DNA of 64,000 nucleotides, from NCBI RefSeq assembly GCF_009870125.1, contig NC_046681.1:16753001-16817000 (forward strand), in the 5' to 3' direction. The notes under the pieces were generated by a model. The model searched no databases, was not told the DNA's origin, and was given only the letters and a program-made list of their open reading frames with translations. Position numbers and translations under genes: made by a program. The stretch is from Drosophila pseudoobscura. Taxonomy: Eukaryota > Arthropoda > Insecta > Diptera > Drosophilidae. This document shows, one piece after another, positions 1 to 11,186 of the stretch (the stretch's first letter is position 1; every line of letters starts with the position of its first letter).

Positions 1-767
1 CAACACATTTTATTAGTTTTATTGCCAGGGCCATTTGAAAACGATAGTCTGTGGAATGTGGAATGTGTGGAGGAAATATTATGCAAAATGGTTTTTGGAG
101 TAGGATTTGTATATCTCAAAAAGTGCTTACATAACGAAAAACGCTGCGAGAGGAGTCTCACATTTGCAGAGATTTGCAGAGTGTAAACGAGTCTTATATG
201 TACATATGTACGATCATCTCTTTAGACCCCCAAAGACCGTCATTTACTTTAATCTTATTTGCATAATCCTTTCCAGCAGTTCGTCCCGACAATCATTTCT
301 GCGGCCCATCATTTCTGCGGCGTCTCATTCTGTAAATTTGTCACGTAATCAAATAAGAAATTATACCAAAAATAAATTTCATAAAAAAGCCACACACTAA
401 AATACTCATGATATTTATATTTTCGGCACACGACAACCACATCCAGACCCAACAAAAACACAAGCAGACAAGACATTTTTTGGGCATCAGCCTTTTGGCC
501 ATGCCATAATCTTGAACAGAATGTTCCTCCAACAAAAAAAAGGCCAGCGACTTGTTTGCCATATGTGATGATGATGGCTTAAATTTCTGAGGGAGAACCG
601 ATTTGAAGGTGGTGGGTTTTTGTTTTAGAGAACAGAATGGAATCGAATTTTCATTGTTTCTAAACTCAAATTGAAAGAAAACTACATAAGGGGTATGTGG
701 GAATAATAAGTATACAGAATTATATTACACAGAAAAATCATTCTCCAAAATCAGAGCCTGTGCAAAA
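1..767. other. Non-coding flank upstream of the BTB gene
   Basis: AT-rich sequence with no convincing gene. The last 60 bases before the start codon are AT-rich and include a TCAG-type initiator-like stretch near 752, so a short 5' leader for the BTB gene is plausible. I see no TATA box at a fixed distance. Confidence 0.5.
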
Positions 768-1910
768 ATGAGCAGCAACTCGAGCAAGTCTGCCAAGAAA
801 CAGTCCTGCCCCAAGGAGGTGCACATCGAAGACGTCCGCCTGGGCGATAGCTTGATGGAGGATATGGGTCGTCGTTGTATGAGCGAGGTCTTTGCGGATG
901 TGTGGTTCTGCGTCGAGGACCAGCGACTGCCTGCCCACTGTGTGATTTTGGCCGCACGGAGTGACTTCTTTCGCGAACTTCTGCAAGGCTCTATGCCAAA
1001 GGATCGTCAGGTACCCCTGGAGGTGGCATTGGCACCCTTCAAAGTGATCTTGGCGTACATTTACACGGGCACACTTTCAATCTCTACTCTACCCTTGGTT
1101 GCCATTGTCGATGTGTTGGGCGTAGCCCGTCTATACGGATTGGAGAAAGTAGAGATGGTCCTAAACAAACGTCTCGAACAGAGTCTGCACCTCAACAATG
1201 TGTTCACGGTGCTAGGTGCAGCGCGTCGCAACAGTCTGGAAGATTTGGCCGAACGATGCTTTCAGTTCATGGACCGAATGGCGTCCGAACTTCTCAAAGA
1301 AGAGTCCTTCCTAATGGTGTCCAAAGCAACACTTGCGGAAGTCCTGACCCGCGACACCTTCGTTGTCTCAGAGGAGGCGATCTTTTCGATTGTATGCGAG
1401 TGGATTGGCCGTCATCCGATGGAGAACATCCAGTCGCTGTTCTCCTTGGTGGGACTGCCCCTCACGAGTGAGGAAGATCTAGTGGTGCGTCCCGCGTCCC
1501 GCGGCCACGTAGAACCTGAGAATATTCCCAAGTTTGTGCCCTGCCATACCACCTTGTGGCCAGAGAAGGATGTGGCCTTTGATAAATATTTTCTGCGGCG
1601 TATCAGTGGCAGCCACAATGAGCCAATGATTGATCTGAGGCACTGTTATAGGATCAATTTCATAAGCGTCATAGAACGGCTAAAGTCTGCGGAGATCTGC
1701 TACGATGTGGAGGTCTCTTGCGATCGGAATCGGTGGGATCGTGTGGGACGGATGATGCCAGGTGGAATGCCGTTACCCGACGTTTGGATAAATATCTACT
1801 TTGCGCTGCGCCCCATTCGATTTATTCGAATTGTGAATCCCGAAAATGGACGCAAAGACTTGCTAAATTACTTCGAGTTGAAGGCCAAGCACACGACGAA
1901 GATTTTATAG
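768..1910 (+). CDS. BTB-BACK-discoidin protein, BTBD9-like, intronless
   Basis: A single uninterrupted reading frame of 380 codons. Residues about 40-150 form a BTB/POZ domain, with the usual DVWFCVEDQRLPAHCVILAA and YIYTG signatures. Residues about 150-260 form a BACK domain, with the FMDR and EEAIFSIVCEWI features. Residues about 280-375 resemble the F5/8 type C (discoidin) domain that follows BACK in BTBD9 (IDLRHCYRINFISV, then EVSCDRNRWDRV and FIRIVNPENG). BTBD9 proteins act as adaptors for Cullin-3 ubiquitin ligase and affect synaptic function; that role is known for the family and only inferred here. BTBD9 is usually about 600-700 residues with two discoidin repeats, so this copy has the front half and one repeat. 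No introns plus truncation suggest an old retrocopy kept open. The ATG at 768 gives the full BTB domain. Nothing nearby suggests partners. Confidence 0.8.
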   Translation: MSSNSSKSAKKQSCPKEVHIEDVRLGDSLMEDMGRRCMSEVFADVWFCVEDQRLPAHCVILAARSDFFRELLQGSMPKDRQVPLEVALAPFKVILAYIYTGTLSISTLPLVAIVDVLGVARLYGLEKVEMVLNKRLEQSLHLNNVFTVLGAARRNSLEDLAERCFQFMDRMASELLKEESFLMVSKATLAEVLTRDTFVVSEEAIFSIVCEWIGRHPMENIQSLFSLVGLPLTSEEDLVVRPASRGHVEPENIPKFVPCHTTLWPEKDVAFDKYFLRRISGSHNEPMIDLRHCYRINFISVIERLKSAEICYDVEVSCDRNRWDRVGRMMPGGMPLPDVWINIYFALRPIRFIRIVNPENGRKDLLNYFELKAKHTTKIL

Positions 1911-4900
1911 ATGATTCCAATAGACAATCTTTTGCAGCAATCCCCCAAACTTGTCCGGCAATTCAACAGCTGCCTCATTTCGCACAGGAAGTCGGGGGAA
2001 GCCTTATCTGACAGATACAAAAAGGCAAATGCCGCAAAATGATGGGACTTTGTTGGTTTCGATGTTTAATATTGTTTATGATTTGAATCATTTGTTTGTA
2101 ATTGGATCTTGATAATTGCCCGGTGGACACAGGGTGACACAGAAACTCCCCCATCCCCGACACATCCCGACACATCCATAAGATTAGACGCATCTTATCA
2201 GCGGTTCGTGCAGCTAAGCAAACACATTGAGTTTACGTGTATTTATTTGTTCAACTGGCAAATATTAAAGCTCCATCCATCCAGTCGCATGATAATCGAC
2301 AAAGGAAAGGGGTGGCAATTTGCATAGTCGGATCTTTGTGTGGAGAACTTCCTGTAAACATGGGAAAAAGTTGTTCCTTTAAGAGGGGGAACACAGGAAA
2401 AGTAATGAAAAACTCATATTTTTATTGTACTTTACAAAACAAAAGTCTGAGAACATCAAATCCATTGTCACATAAATGTTTTTGCTTAAATTATATTTGT
2501 CTTTACGTTTTTGTTTTGTGTGCGCAAAGGAAGAGTTTTCTAAACAACAATTAAACTTTGAAAAAATAAATTGTTTGCCTCTGAAACGATTTACACTTGT
2601 TGGAAGAGTGCTTTAGGAGTTTTTTAAAAATATATTTATATGTAGAGATCTGTAGCCTCTTCCAAAAACCATCTGTCAGTCGATGCCTTGGACTCTCTCT
2701 CAGCTTGAAGTATTGGAAGTATTTTCAAATAAACAATGAATGAAAGGAAATTTGTTGGTTCATTCAAGGAGGCAAGGTTTTTGCGGCACAAAGACACCGC
2801 AGGAGCTGCTTCTTCGATTGTCGTTCGTTTCCGTTTCCTGTCCTGCGGCGCAACGAATGCGATTTAATTTTTATTGTCCGCTGATGCCAATCCATACAAA
2901 AGTCATTTGTTGCCGCTTCAGTGTGAGTGTTGGCCACTCAGCAGTGAAGTGTTGGCCATCAAGCAGGCAATGGTTCTTGGCCAGGTGTTCACTTGAGCAC
3001 TCCCTCAGGTAAGCCTCGTAGGGAGCCTTAGAGACTCTTTGGCTAGTGAAACGGATAAGATTTAATTTTAATTAATTGATTAAGTCCACGCACACACCCA
3101 CACATACCGGGAAGAGGTACAAACCACATACAGAAACAGGCCTAAACTGTGTGTTAAACCCATAAAGGACACCGCCTGGCAATTCATTAATTTGATGATG
3201 TCCTTTGCCAATCCTTTAGACCACACACACACACACATTCATTCTATCCCAAGAGCTTTATTTAATACTCACTTCGATTCGGCCTCTCTCATTCATTTTG
3301 CAATCAATTAATTTGCCATTTGGCCGATGCTTATCAATCATTGATTGATTTCCGCCCCGGCTACGTATGTATTTGTGTGGGGGCCAAAAGCCGAAATACG
3401 CACCACACAGTGGGAGATCTTTTTAATCAACCGCCGCCACACACAAACAATAAACAAAAATCAAACAAAAGCCCTCTTTTTAAATGTTTTTCGGATGTGG
3501 CTGATTATAATATAATTGTTTAACGTTTTTCCCGCAAATCAATATCCATAATAAATGTGGGATTAAAGTGCTGGCACCGCTTTTTAGTCCAACAAAAATC
3601 TCCATAAAATAATGATTAAAACTCCAGCAGACAGCATTTAAAACTGAATTATATTTTAATAAAATTTCGCAGAAAGGATTGTTACTTGTTTACTTGTCAA
3701 ATTGAATGGAACATAATATAATTGAAGCCGATTATGGCCATATTTTTATTGAGAATTTTAACACTTTGCGCGCTTTCAAAAGACTAATTGGTTATAGCGA
3801 ATTGAAATGTTTTTTATTTATCCGCTTATAGAGTAAGAAGGAGGAGGTATAAGAGAACTTGTACTGGAATGTGTGTATGTATGTAGAACACAAGAGTCCC
3901 TGATGGGTTAAATTTGTGCTATTGTTTTGTTATAACACATTTAGTAGTAGTAGAGATCTTAGCGGTCGCTCCTTATGCTCGCATGGGCATTATATTCTGG
4001 GTTGAGAGTGGCGTTCTCAGAGAGAGCGATAGAATGAAGCAATTGATTGCGAGAGCATGTATTGCATGTAATGTATGTATGTATGTTTATGCATGTATGT
4101 ATGTACATATATTTCAGTGACGCACACGTCTATTCCTGCTCTTGCGTTTCTGTTGTATTTTTCCACCGAGCGCAGTTCAGTCGCAATTGTCTTATATCTT
4201 GATCTCCATTTCATCTACGAAAGCTTTGCTTCTACCACGCAATGCCTGCTCTCGCAATTGATTCGTTCCAGCTCTCTTTCATCAGTTCCTTTTATCGCTC
4301 TGTCAGCAACAACAACATTAAGTCTGCGACGACACTCTCGCTCTCTGAGCATATAACGTCGTGCTGCTTGCAAGAAACGGGACACTCATAAACACTCAAA
4401 GCTCTTCCACTGTTTTGTCTGTCGTTTATAGATTTTCCATTCAATTAATTAACTTACTTTGCTGCTGCTGCCGCTTTTGGCCCAAAGAACTGACAATTGC
4501 CGGCGAGCTAATCAGTTAATTGTGTCCCGATTTGAGGTCCCAGGTCACGTAACGTAAGCCCTGAAACTGTTTTGGTGCGTGAGAGGGCTTGGGCTCCTTC
4601 CGCTTGAGTTGGCCCGAGACAGAGCCATGTTTAAACAATCGCAAATCAAACAAATCACGCGAGCGTAACATCCCGATAAGGCACTAGGTCCTGGGGCACA
4701 GACATTTGTCTGATTTGTGGGTCGCCTGCCTCCTTTGGTACACGTATTTGTCTGATTCTGAAACCCCATTGTGTCGATACTGATGTCCGTCTTTGACTCT
4801 CGAGCTTGGGCATCTGCTCTGCTTAATCGTCGGCCAATTCCCTAAGATCTCTGGCAGTACTCTCCCACGCCTGTCACCGCCGCGGCTGTGGGCCTCTTCT

Positions 4901-7900
4901 TTTGCGGTTTCTGCTTCACGTTTTGCTAATTTCTCCGCATTCATTTTCCTCACTCGTTGTTTGGCCATTTTCTGCGGTCTCCTCTGCACCACACGCCCGT
5001 ATTTGTGCTTTCCATCGAATCGAAATCGAATTGAAAGTGAAAACTGAAAACATGAAAACCTGAAAGTGTGAGTGGAAAATGATTTGCAATCGAACCCCAC
5101 TTTGATTAAAGCATTCAGTTTGATTAGCTCTAATGAGGCAGCACGGCGACTGGCGACTGGCGACTGGCGAGTGTCTCGAGTCGATGGATGGTTGATGGGC
5201 TTATGCAATCTTCTGTGGGCGCCCCACTTGCCACACACACCCACTATGAGCCCCTCACACTGCCTAGACCTCTAGGGGACCCGCACAGTTGTTGAAATTA
5301 ATTTCAAATTTGTTTCTCTCAAAAATAATAATGGAAGAAAGGCATCAGACCACAAAATGTACTCGCATTTGGGCTTCTGTTTCTGTTTCTGTTACTCTAA
5401 ATGTGCGCCACATGGGATTGCTCATACCCTTTTTTCTTCGGTTGTGATATGATGTTAATTGAAGAACGAAAGATATTTTTCTCAGAACATATGAATATGC
5501 TATAGCGTAATCGATTATGGATGATGATATCTACCTGATCGTTGGTCGTCTTTTATCCTTGCTCTTCCCAGTATTCCATCTTTACAGGGTATCCCATATT
5601 CCACTCTTCTGTTGATTTGCTGTCTGCCCAGCAAGAGTGCCACTTGTTCTGATTAACCCTTTGATGGTAGCACAAATAATTATAAATTAATGTGCTGCCA
5701 GCTGCCTTTTATGCCCCACCGAAACAGCCCCCCATTGCTCCACTCCACTCCGTTCCTCTCCGATTCTTTTCCGGGCTCCTCCCCTTCTTTCGCATTATAT
5801 TTTGTTCTCTCTTTTGTTTTTTACTTTACGTTTTTGTCGTTGTTGTGTTTTTCGGTTGATAATATAATTAAGTGACGTTTGTTTTTGTTTTAATTATGCC
5901 GCTTTTGATGTTTTTCGCTTGTTTTTATGCACATATTTTTGTGTAAAAATGATTGAATATCATTTATAATTTATATCGATTTAATTGTATTAATTTTTTT
6001 TCCAATGATTGTGATTATATTTTGTGAATTTTGCGGTCATTCATTATGTAATTAGGGCTATGCTTTTAGCCCTAATTGGTGGCTTTTTTGGCCACTCAAT
6101 TGAGGTTTATGGATCTGGGAATTATTGATAGATGGATTGGTGGAAAGCCCCTTAAAAATTACTAAACAGTAATAGAATTTTCCAAATGATAAGTGTGGCT
6201 AATTAGTTGATGTTGTTGAAGTGTTTTTATATGTGGTCCAATTTTCATTTAGTTGCTACCTTTGTTGGGATGAGGCTCGTACCATTTATAGGTATTTAGA
6301 TAAATATTTGAATAGTTTTTTAAATTTGAATTTAACTCTCTTTCAAGTTTTCGTGGGCATTGCTGTTTTGCTGGTTGCCGGGAATCGCCAATGGTACGAT
6401 TTTCACAAATACATAAATTTGCCCATCATAGGAATTGCAACTTAAGATCACGGCAGTTCCATAAAGTTCCTAAATAATGTAGAATACGCTGTGAATATTT
6501 AAACGGTGACATAAAGAATATGGTTAATGGAGAACCTAAAGCGGAGTCACATCAATCAGATCATAAAAAGAATAGGGAGAACGCAGAAAGAGCTGCAGTT
6601 TAAATAAAATTAAGTTCTGATGATCTATTCTTAAGATTTCAGCAAACAATTTGAATAAATATAGCACAAGGGCTTCTGTTTCTTCGCGAATAAAGTGGAT
6701 GATTTAAGTATTTCCATTTTTATAGCATAAACTGAATGATATCTCATCCACAAAGACTCTGTCTAATCAATATATTATATTTAAAATTTAAATTTACTGA
6801 TAATTCAGTGTAAAACACACCGTTTGGTAATTTAAACCCTAAGAAAGTTTATTCCGATACCTTCAAAGTTGTCGCCTTTAGATCTTGGCCCAGCAAAACT
6901 CTTCTAAAAAACCCCCTTTTGATTTCGAAAAGAACTTACTTTCCCAAGAGCCCCACCCAAAACCCACTTTAAAGCATAGTTTCTGGACAATTTTGAAAGG
7001 CCTCATCATTGACTTGCTACCGTTTTTGAAGATATTTTGGCAGGCCATTGAGTCTACGCCTTTCCCATGTGGCTTAAAACGCAAACCGGCTCTTCGGCTA
7101 TCAATGGAGGAGGGAGGCTCGTTCATTCATAGTCGGCTTTTGCCAATTTGTCCGCCATTCAAACACTCACGATGTGTTAACATGTAAATTGATATCTCGA
7201 TTGAGAACGAAGGCAGGCTCTGGTGGGGATAAGCTTTACGATCGACAGCGGATGAAGAAGGGGGAAATATAAATAAACCGATTTATATGCCCACAGACAA
7301 TGAATAAACCCTGTAATGATGCTCTGCGAACGGATGAACCCCATCTAGAGCCCAGACCCAGACCCAGACCCAAACCCAGACCCAGACCCACTGATCAATG
7401 AATCTTTCTCGTGTGGTTTTATGTTGTCCATCCCATCCCCTCCCATCCCATCTCCACCCTTGGCCCTCTCCATTGTCTTTTGTGGCTTTTTGTCGTCAAC
7501 CTTACACTAAGTTCATTGATAAAACTTGTTGTAGCTGTCGCTTCCTCTTTGTAAGTGATTTTTTCTCTCCCTCTCCCTCTCTCTTTGTCTCATTCTCTCG
7601 CTTGGTCTTTGGTATTTTTTCATTCAAATCCGGTCGGTGGTTGGTCTCTATGTCGGTTGGTCGGTTGGTCTGTCGTCTGGTCTGTCGTCTGGTGTCGATG
7701 TCTCATGTGACTGCCGTGCCCCAGTAATCAGTTGATGTGGAAGTTGATATCGGAAATGGATTTGAGTAGCAAATATTTCACTGATTTTTTTTTCGTTCTC
7801 AGATTGGTCTGCTTGTTTTTGGGTTTGTTGAAGCCTGCTCTCAATGAGGATAACAACTTGGTTAAAATTAATGATAAATAACGATAAAATGGCATGCAGT

Positions 7901-8061
7901 GCGGATGTAACGGTGGTCAATGGTTTAAAACGATACCTTAAACGAGAACTTTGATCTATTAGATCTAGTCGGATAGATATTTTCGACTGATATCTTTCTA
8001 TTTCTAGAATCTATTATAATCTTTAATTGAACCTAAAGATTCTACTTAGTTTTCTTTGCAA
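1911..8061. other. Long non-coding stretch
   Basis: About 6 kb without a supported gene. A possible poly(A) signal AATAAA lies at 2565-2570. Around 4000-4370 there are GAGAG/CTCTC words, an initiator-like TTCAGTCGC near 4174 and a TATA-like ATATAAC near 4350, so a promoter is possible but no exon could be attached. CA repeats occur near 3220 and GTAT repeats at 4070-4110. A run of AGACCC hexamers occupies 7349-7390. The rest is ordinary AT-rich intergenic or intronic sequence. Confidence 0.45.
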
Positions 8062-8067
8062 TTTATT
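8062..8067 (-). terminator. Poly(A) signal for the proline-rich secreted gene
   Basis: Minus-strand AATAAA about 200 bases after the stop codon at 8267. The implied 3' UTR would contain the 15-unit CA repeat at 8179-8208. Confidence 0.4.
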
Positions 8068-8175
8068 AACCGCTCATGCTGTGGGGGATACATTCAATAC
8101 ATAAAGTGCTTGTAATACCTTAGGTTCCAGAAGAGAAGACATACATGGATATATGTATATGTGTATGCGTGAATG

Positions 8176-8178
<3 letters not shown>

Positions 8179-8208
<30 letters not shown>
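8179..8208. repeat. (TG)15 microsatellite
   Basis: Perfect TG dinucleotide run just beyond the stop of the proline-rich gene, likely in its 3' UTR. Confidence 0.95.
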
Positions 8209-8211
<3 letters not shown>

Positions 8212-8266
8212 GCCTCGTTGAAAATACAGCTGCTGCTGTTGTGATCTCTTCAGAGATCTTGCCTCC

Positions 8267-8885
8267 TTAGTTTGGCAATGCCTCGGCAATACTGTCGGGC
8301 ACCAAATCATCGAGACTGCCCGGATAGCCCATGGGCTCCAAGGCGACTGCCGACGGAGCTGGCAGCGGAGCCGGGAAAGGAGCCGGAACTGGAGCTGGAG
8401 CTGGCGCCGGGGCCGGGGCTGGGGCTGGATCAGGACTGGCAGAGAGGGCCACGAAATTGGCATCCAATTTGTCCGACAGGAGCATGGGTTGTGGCATCAT
8501 TGGCGATGCAACAGGAGATGGATTTGGATTGGGTTCTGCCACTGGATTGGGGCTGGGCTCGGCTACGGGACTGGGTGCTGGTTCTGGGAGGGGCTCCGGG
8601 AGTGGCTCTGGGGCTGGCTCCGGGAGGGGTTCTGGGGCGGGCTCTGGGAGTGGCTCTGGATCTGGGCTGGGCTCCGGCTCCGGCTCTGGGTCCGCCTTGG
8701 GCTTGGGATCTGCGTCAGGACTCGGCTCCGGTGCTGGCGATGGCACCGGTGAGCCATAGACGCCGTGCAGCACCGCAAAGGTTCCGACTATCAGAAAGAC
8801 GGTGGCTATTTTTAGTTATTTTATTTTGATCGGATTATATTGATACCTTACCACATATGAAGGCGAAGACCGTAAGGAGTTTCAT
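8267..8885 (-). CDS. Secreted proline-rich repeat protein (mucin- or glue-like), two exons
   Basis: Exon 1 is 8852-8885 (34 nt: [11 protein letters not shown] plus one base). A 46-bp intron (8806-8851) has donor GTAAGG and acceptor AATAG. Exon 2 is 8267-8805. Together they give 191 codons including the stop. The phase-1 intron splits the signal peptide, which continues as [18 protein letters not shown] with a likely cleavage near residue 29. The mature part is almost wholly low complexity: first [11 protein letters not shown] repeats, then a VAEPNPNP stretch, then an alternating AP block, then a short non-repetitive acidic tail ending in ALPN. No cysteine remains after cleavage. A TATA box lies 38 bases upstream of the ATG. 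The build (early phase-1 intron in the leader, short leader RNA, repeat-rich secreted body) recalls Drosophila salivary glue and seminal-fluid genes; I cannot tell which. The family is not recognised. The long plus-strand frames here are shadows of the repeat. Confidence 0.8.
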
Positions 8886-8922
8886 TTTCCTCTGAATGAA
8901 TAAGTGGCTGCCTCGGGGCAGA

Positions 8923-8931
8923 CTTTTATAG
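8923..8931 (-). promoter_or_regulatory. TATA box of the proline-rich secreted gene
   Basis: On the minus strand the sequence reads CTATAAAAG, 38 bases before the start codon. A start site about 30 bases downstream would leave a 5' UTR of roughly ten to fifteen bases, as in the neighbouring small genes. Confidence 0.7.
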
Positions 8932-9408
8932 CTGGCCAGTGGCACGGAACGAAGAATGGGGGCAATAATCAATTTAGTTCTATGACCAGACATGGTCTCT
9001 GATATGATTAATACTTTAGTGTTTGTTCATGGTTGTGCGATAGCAAATAATCAATTTGCATTATAGTGAACAACTTTTGAAGTTTATTGGAACAAAAGTT
9101 CTCCGACTGAAAAGGTACTCCAGGGTAATCAAAAACTATACTTAAGGAAGGATATTTCTACGAAATGAGAGTAAGGCACTCCATTGGAAAGGGAAAGAGA
9201 TGTGCAGGAATTTTATAGTTCAGTCTCCGTGGCATTCCGAGCTGCCTATTTGATGATCTCTCCCGCTCTTACTTAAGTATTTTATCTTCGTTCTATGCGA
9301 ACCTTATGAAAGGCACCTAATTCGAAGCCATTATAATATTTATTCAATGATTTTTCAATATTCCCTTCATACCCAAACGACTCTTTATGTAATGGTTTTG
9401 TAATTGCA
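8932..9408. other. Intergenic spacer
   Basis: AT-rich spacer between the first two small secreted genes. I see no further exon in it. Confidence 0.5.
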
Positions 9409-9414
9409 TTTATT
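9409..9414 (-). terminator. Poly(A) signal of the 52-residue secreted peptide gene
   Basis: Minus-strand AATAAA about 60 bases after the stop codon at 9475. Confidence 0.6.
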
Positions 9415-9474
9415 TCAAGAACAAATATAATATAATACTTTTCATATCAACCCAAGGAGACCCTTCACAGAGCT

Positions 9475-9705
9475 TTAGATATCTCCAGATACCCTAAAGG
9501 GCTTGCTGTGCTTTGTCACTGGCTCCTTTTCCCAGGGATAGAGGGTAGACTTCTCGGCACCAGACACCCAGACTCTACTTCCGATCAGACTGAGGATCAC
9601 AGCTGCAAAAAGATGTGCAAAATAGTTTAGAATAGATAGTTCAAGGGGAGTCTTCACTCGAGAGGGGGACTCACCCATACCTCCGATGAGCAGCGTCCAG
9701 TGCAT
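9475..9705 (-). CDS. Small secreted peptide, 52 residues, two exons
   Basis: Exon 1 is 9675-9705 (31 nt: MHWTLLIGGM plus one base). The 72-bp intron (9603-9674) has donor GTGAGT and a pyrimidine-rich acceptor ending TTTTTGCAG. Exon 2 is 9475-9602. The product is 52 residues: a leader through AVILSLIGSRVWVSG and a short basic mature part beginning AEKSTLYPWEKEP and ending in GDI. There is no cysteine. The intron is a multiple of three and has no stop, so the unspliced frame also reads through (76 residues), but the splice sites and the match to the phase-1 pattern of the three neighbours favour splicing. A TATA box lies 56 bases upstream of the ATG. Function and family are not recognised; a seminal-fluid or salivary secretion peptide is an inference from the architecture only. 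Confidence 0.72.
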   Translation of the reverse strand: MHWTLLIGGMGESPSRVKTPLELSILNYFAHLFAAVILSLIGSRVWVSGAEKSTLYPWEKEPVTKHSKPFRVSGDI

Positions 9706-9760
9706 ATTGCTGGGACAGTTTTCCTACATCGAATGTGCCCTCGACTGCGCTCGTCCGACA

Positions 9761-9768
9761 CTTTATAA
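9761..9768 (-). promoter_or_regulatory. TATA box of the 52-residue peptide gene
   Basis: Minus-strand GTTATAAAGT about 56 bases upstream of the ATG at 9705. Confidence 0.65.
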
Positions 9769-10270
9769 CGCACTCTCATAGCCATGGCCATCGCCCCATA
9801 ATGGACAGTTGGCGCTATAAAATCAATTTACAACACATCACAGCATCGAAAGCCATAAAAACGAATTTATTGATCGTTACAATTTCCACAGAGAGGAGCG
9901 AATGTTCTAAGACACTTTGATTGGACAGAGAAAGCACAGTCTTTGAGGAGTCGAGTACTGGAATAAGCTACTCTCTCCAGAGATTTCTTGTTGACTTTGT
10001 GGAATGAAAATCAGTGTTCCAAGTCCATTGTAATATATGTAGATCGAACTTCTCTGATTTTTCTTACAGCCTAAACCGTATACTTGTGGCTTTATCCACG
10101 AAGTTTTTTACCCGAGAAAAGAAATGAATTTCCCCACTCCATTTTCAATCTATAACTATGATTATTCATCTTTCCTGCATTTTTACGCCTCATTCCTAAA
10201 CATTTATATAAGACCGAGGATAATACATTACCTAATCGAGCAGAACCAATCCCAATGCCATGCTTTATAC
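9769..10270. other. Divergent intergenic spacer
   Basis: Shared upstream region of the minus-strand 52-residue peptide gene and the plus-strand polyproline gene. A second TATA-like word (TTTATATAAG, 10203-10211) lies about 65 bases upstream of the TATA box chosen for the plus-strand gene. No exon is seen. Confidence 0.45.
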
Positions 10271-10280
10271 GTTATAAAAC
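10271..10280 (+). promoter_or_regulatory. TATA box of the polyproline secreted gene
   Basis: GTTATAAAAC, 40 bases before the ATG at 10320. It aligns with ATTATAAAAC in the same place upstream of the paralogue at 11.4 kb, which supports it over the other TATA-like word at 10203. An ATG at 10307 would lie only a few bases from the expected transcript start and is in another frame, so it is probably skipped. Confidence 0.7.
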
Positions 10281-10319
10281 CTCTGAAAAGACTTCCTCGA
10301 GAAGAAATGTCCATCAGAA

Positions 10320-11020
10320 ATGGGTTCGATGCGGAAACATATATCGTTGGGGATCTGTAAGTGAATCAAAGATCCTGTTTGGACACTTCCTTGGATAAAT
10401 TTCTTAATCTCTGGCTAGGCCTGTGGCTTGTGGCAGGAATCCAGCGAATCTCTGGCCTTCCAACACAAAAATCTGACCATCAATGTAGCGCCTATCCAGA
10501 GCCAGATCTTCTACAGGTACAGCCTGGACCCGGTGGCCGAATGCAACTCCAGGACGGGATCAAGGGACTCTATTTGATCCTGCCACCGGGTAAATCGGAA
10601 CATGAGATCCGACCTGATGATGAGCAACATCAATTGGATCCCCTGCTGCCGAACTATCAACAGGATTTCAAAGGAGGGGACTCTGTATACTATGTAAAGA
10701 CCACAGCATACATTCCGGTCCACATAAAGCCGTTCCAAGAGTGTGAGAAAAGTCACGCACCACCGGATCCTCCACCACCAATATTTACTCCTGCTCCGCC
10801 TCCACCTCCGCCTCCACCTCCACCTCCGCCTCCGCCTCCACCCCCGCCTCCACCTCCGCCTCCGCCTCCGCCACCACCTCTCTTTACTACGCGGGGTGTA
10901 AGTTTTCCCCCTCATGGCAATCCCTATCCTTATCCCCCACGTACTCCTCGACCTATATTTAATCTGCCTACTTTATCTCCAGACGTCATGAGCGAAGGCT
11001 GTATAGACGACTGTCCCTAA
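10320..11020 (+). CDS. Secreted protein with long polyproline tract, two exons
   Basis: Exon 1 is 10320-10356 (37 nt: MGSMRKHISLGI plus one base). The 62-bp intron is 10357-10418 (GTAAGTG to CTGGCTAG). Exon 2 is 10419-11020, giving 212 residues. The leader reads on as CLWLVAGIQRISG, so the phase-1 intron falls inside the signal peptide. The mature part has a folded-looking stretch of about 100 residues (LYLILPPGKSEHEI, then VYYVKTTAYIPVHIKPFQEC) with three cysteines. A run of about 28 prolines (10796-10879) follows, and the tail ends CIDDCP. I chose the ATG at 10320 because exon 1 then has the same length as in the paralogue at 11187-11395. Without splicing the frame has a stop at 10358 and no ATG, so the intron is needed. 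A poly(A) signal (AATAAA) lies near 11069. No family is recognised; secretion is inferred. Confidence 0.75.
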
Positions 11021-11068
11021 TCGAAAGAGTCCATAGGCTCTCCAACATCCAATGGAGAGAGCTAAGGA

Positions 11069-11074
11069 AATAAA
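11069..11074 (+). terminator. Poly(A) signal of the polyproline gene
   Basis: AATAAA about 50 bases after the stop codon at 11020. Confidence 0.55.
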
Positions 11075-11121
11075 TAATGTAGAAAGTTGACTGTAGAAAG
11101 CTTTCATTCCAAGTAAATCTT

Positions 11122-11127
11122 GTCTTT
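11122..11127 (-). terminator. Poly(A) signal of the 51-residue paralogue
   Basis: Minus-strand AATAAA about 60 bases after the stop at 11187. This gene and the polyproline gene are convergent, with ends only about 50 bases apart. Confidence 0.6.
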
Positions 11128-11186
11128 ATTCTAATTCATGAATCTGTTCTTCATGGTGGGAACCGAAGCGCTGTCCTTTTTCACGA

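Noticed and set aside
4684-4968. Minus-strand frame beginning MAKQRVRKMNAEKLAKRE with a good start context
   Set aside because: The first 15 residues recall the N-terminus of the small ER protein SERP/RAMP4, but the transmembrane half is missing and the frame decays into low-quality codons. Probably chance.
8272-8829. Plus-strand frames rich in Gly-Ser-Gly-Ala
   Set aside because: Shadows of the proline-rich repeat gene on the minus strand, which has the signal peptide, splice sites and TATA box.
9475-9705. Resemblance of YPWEKEP to the tryptophan-rich start of sex peptide
   Set aside because: Only a few residues match and the C-terminal cysteine pair that defines sex peptide is absent.
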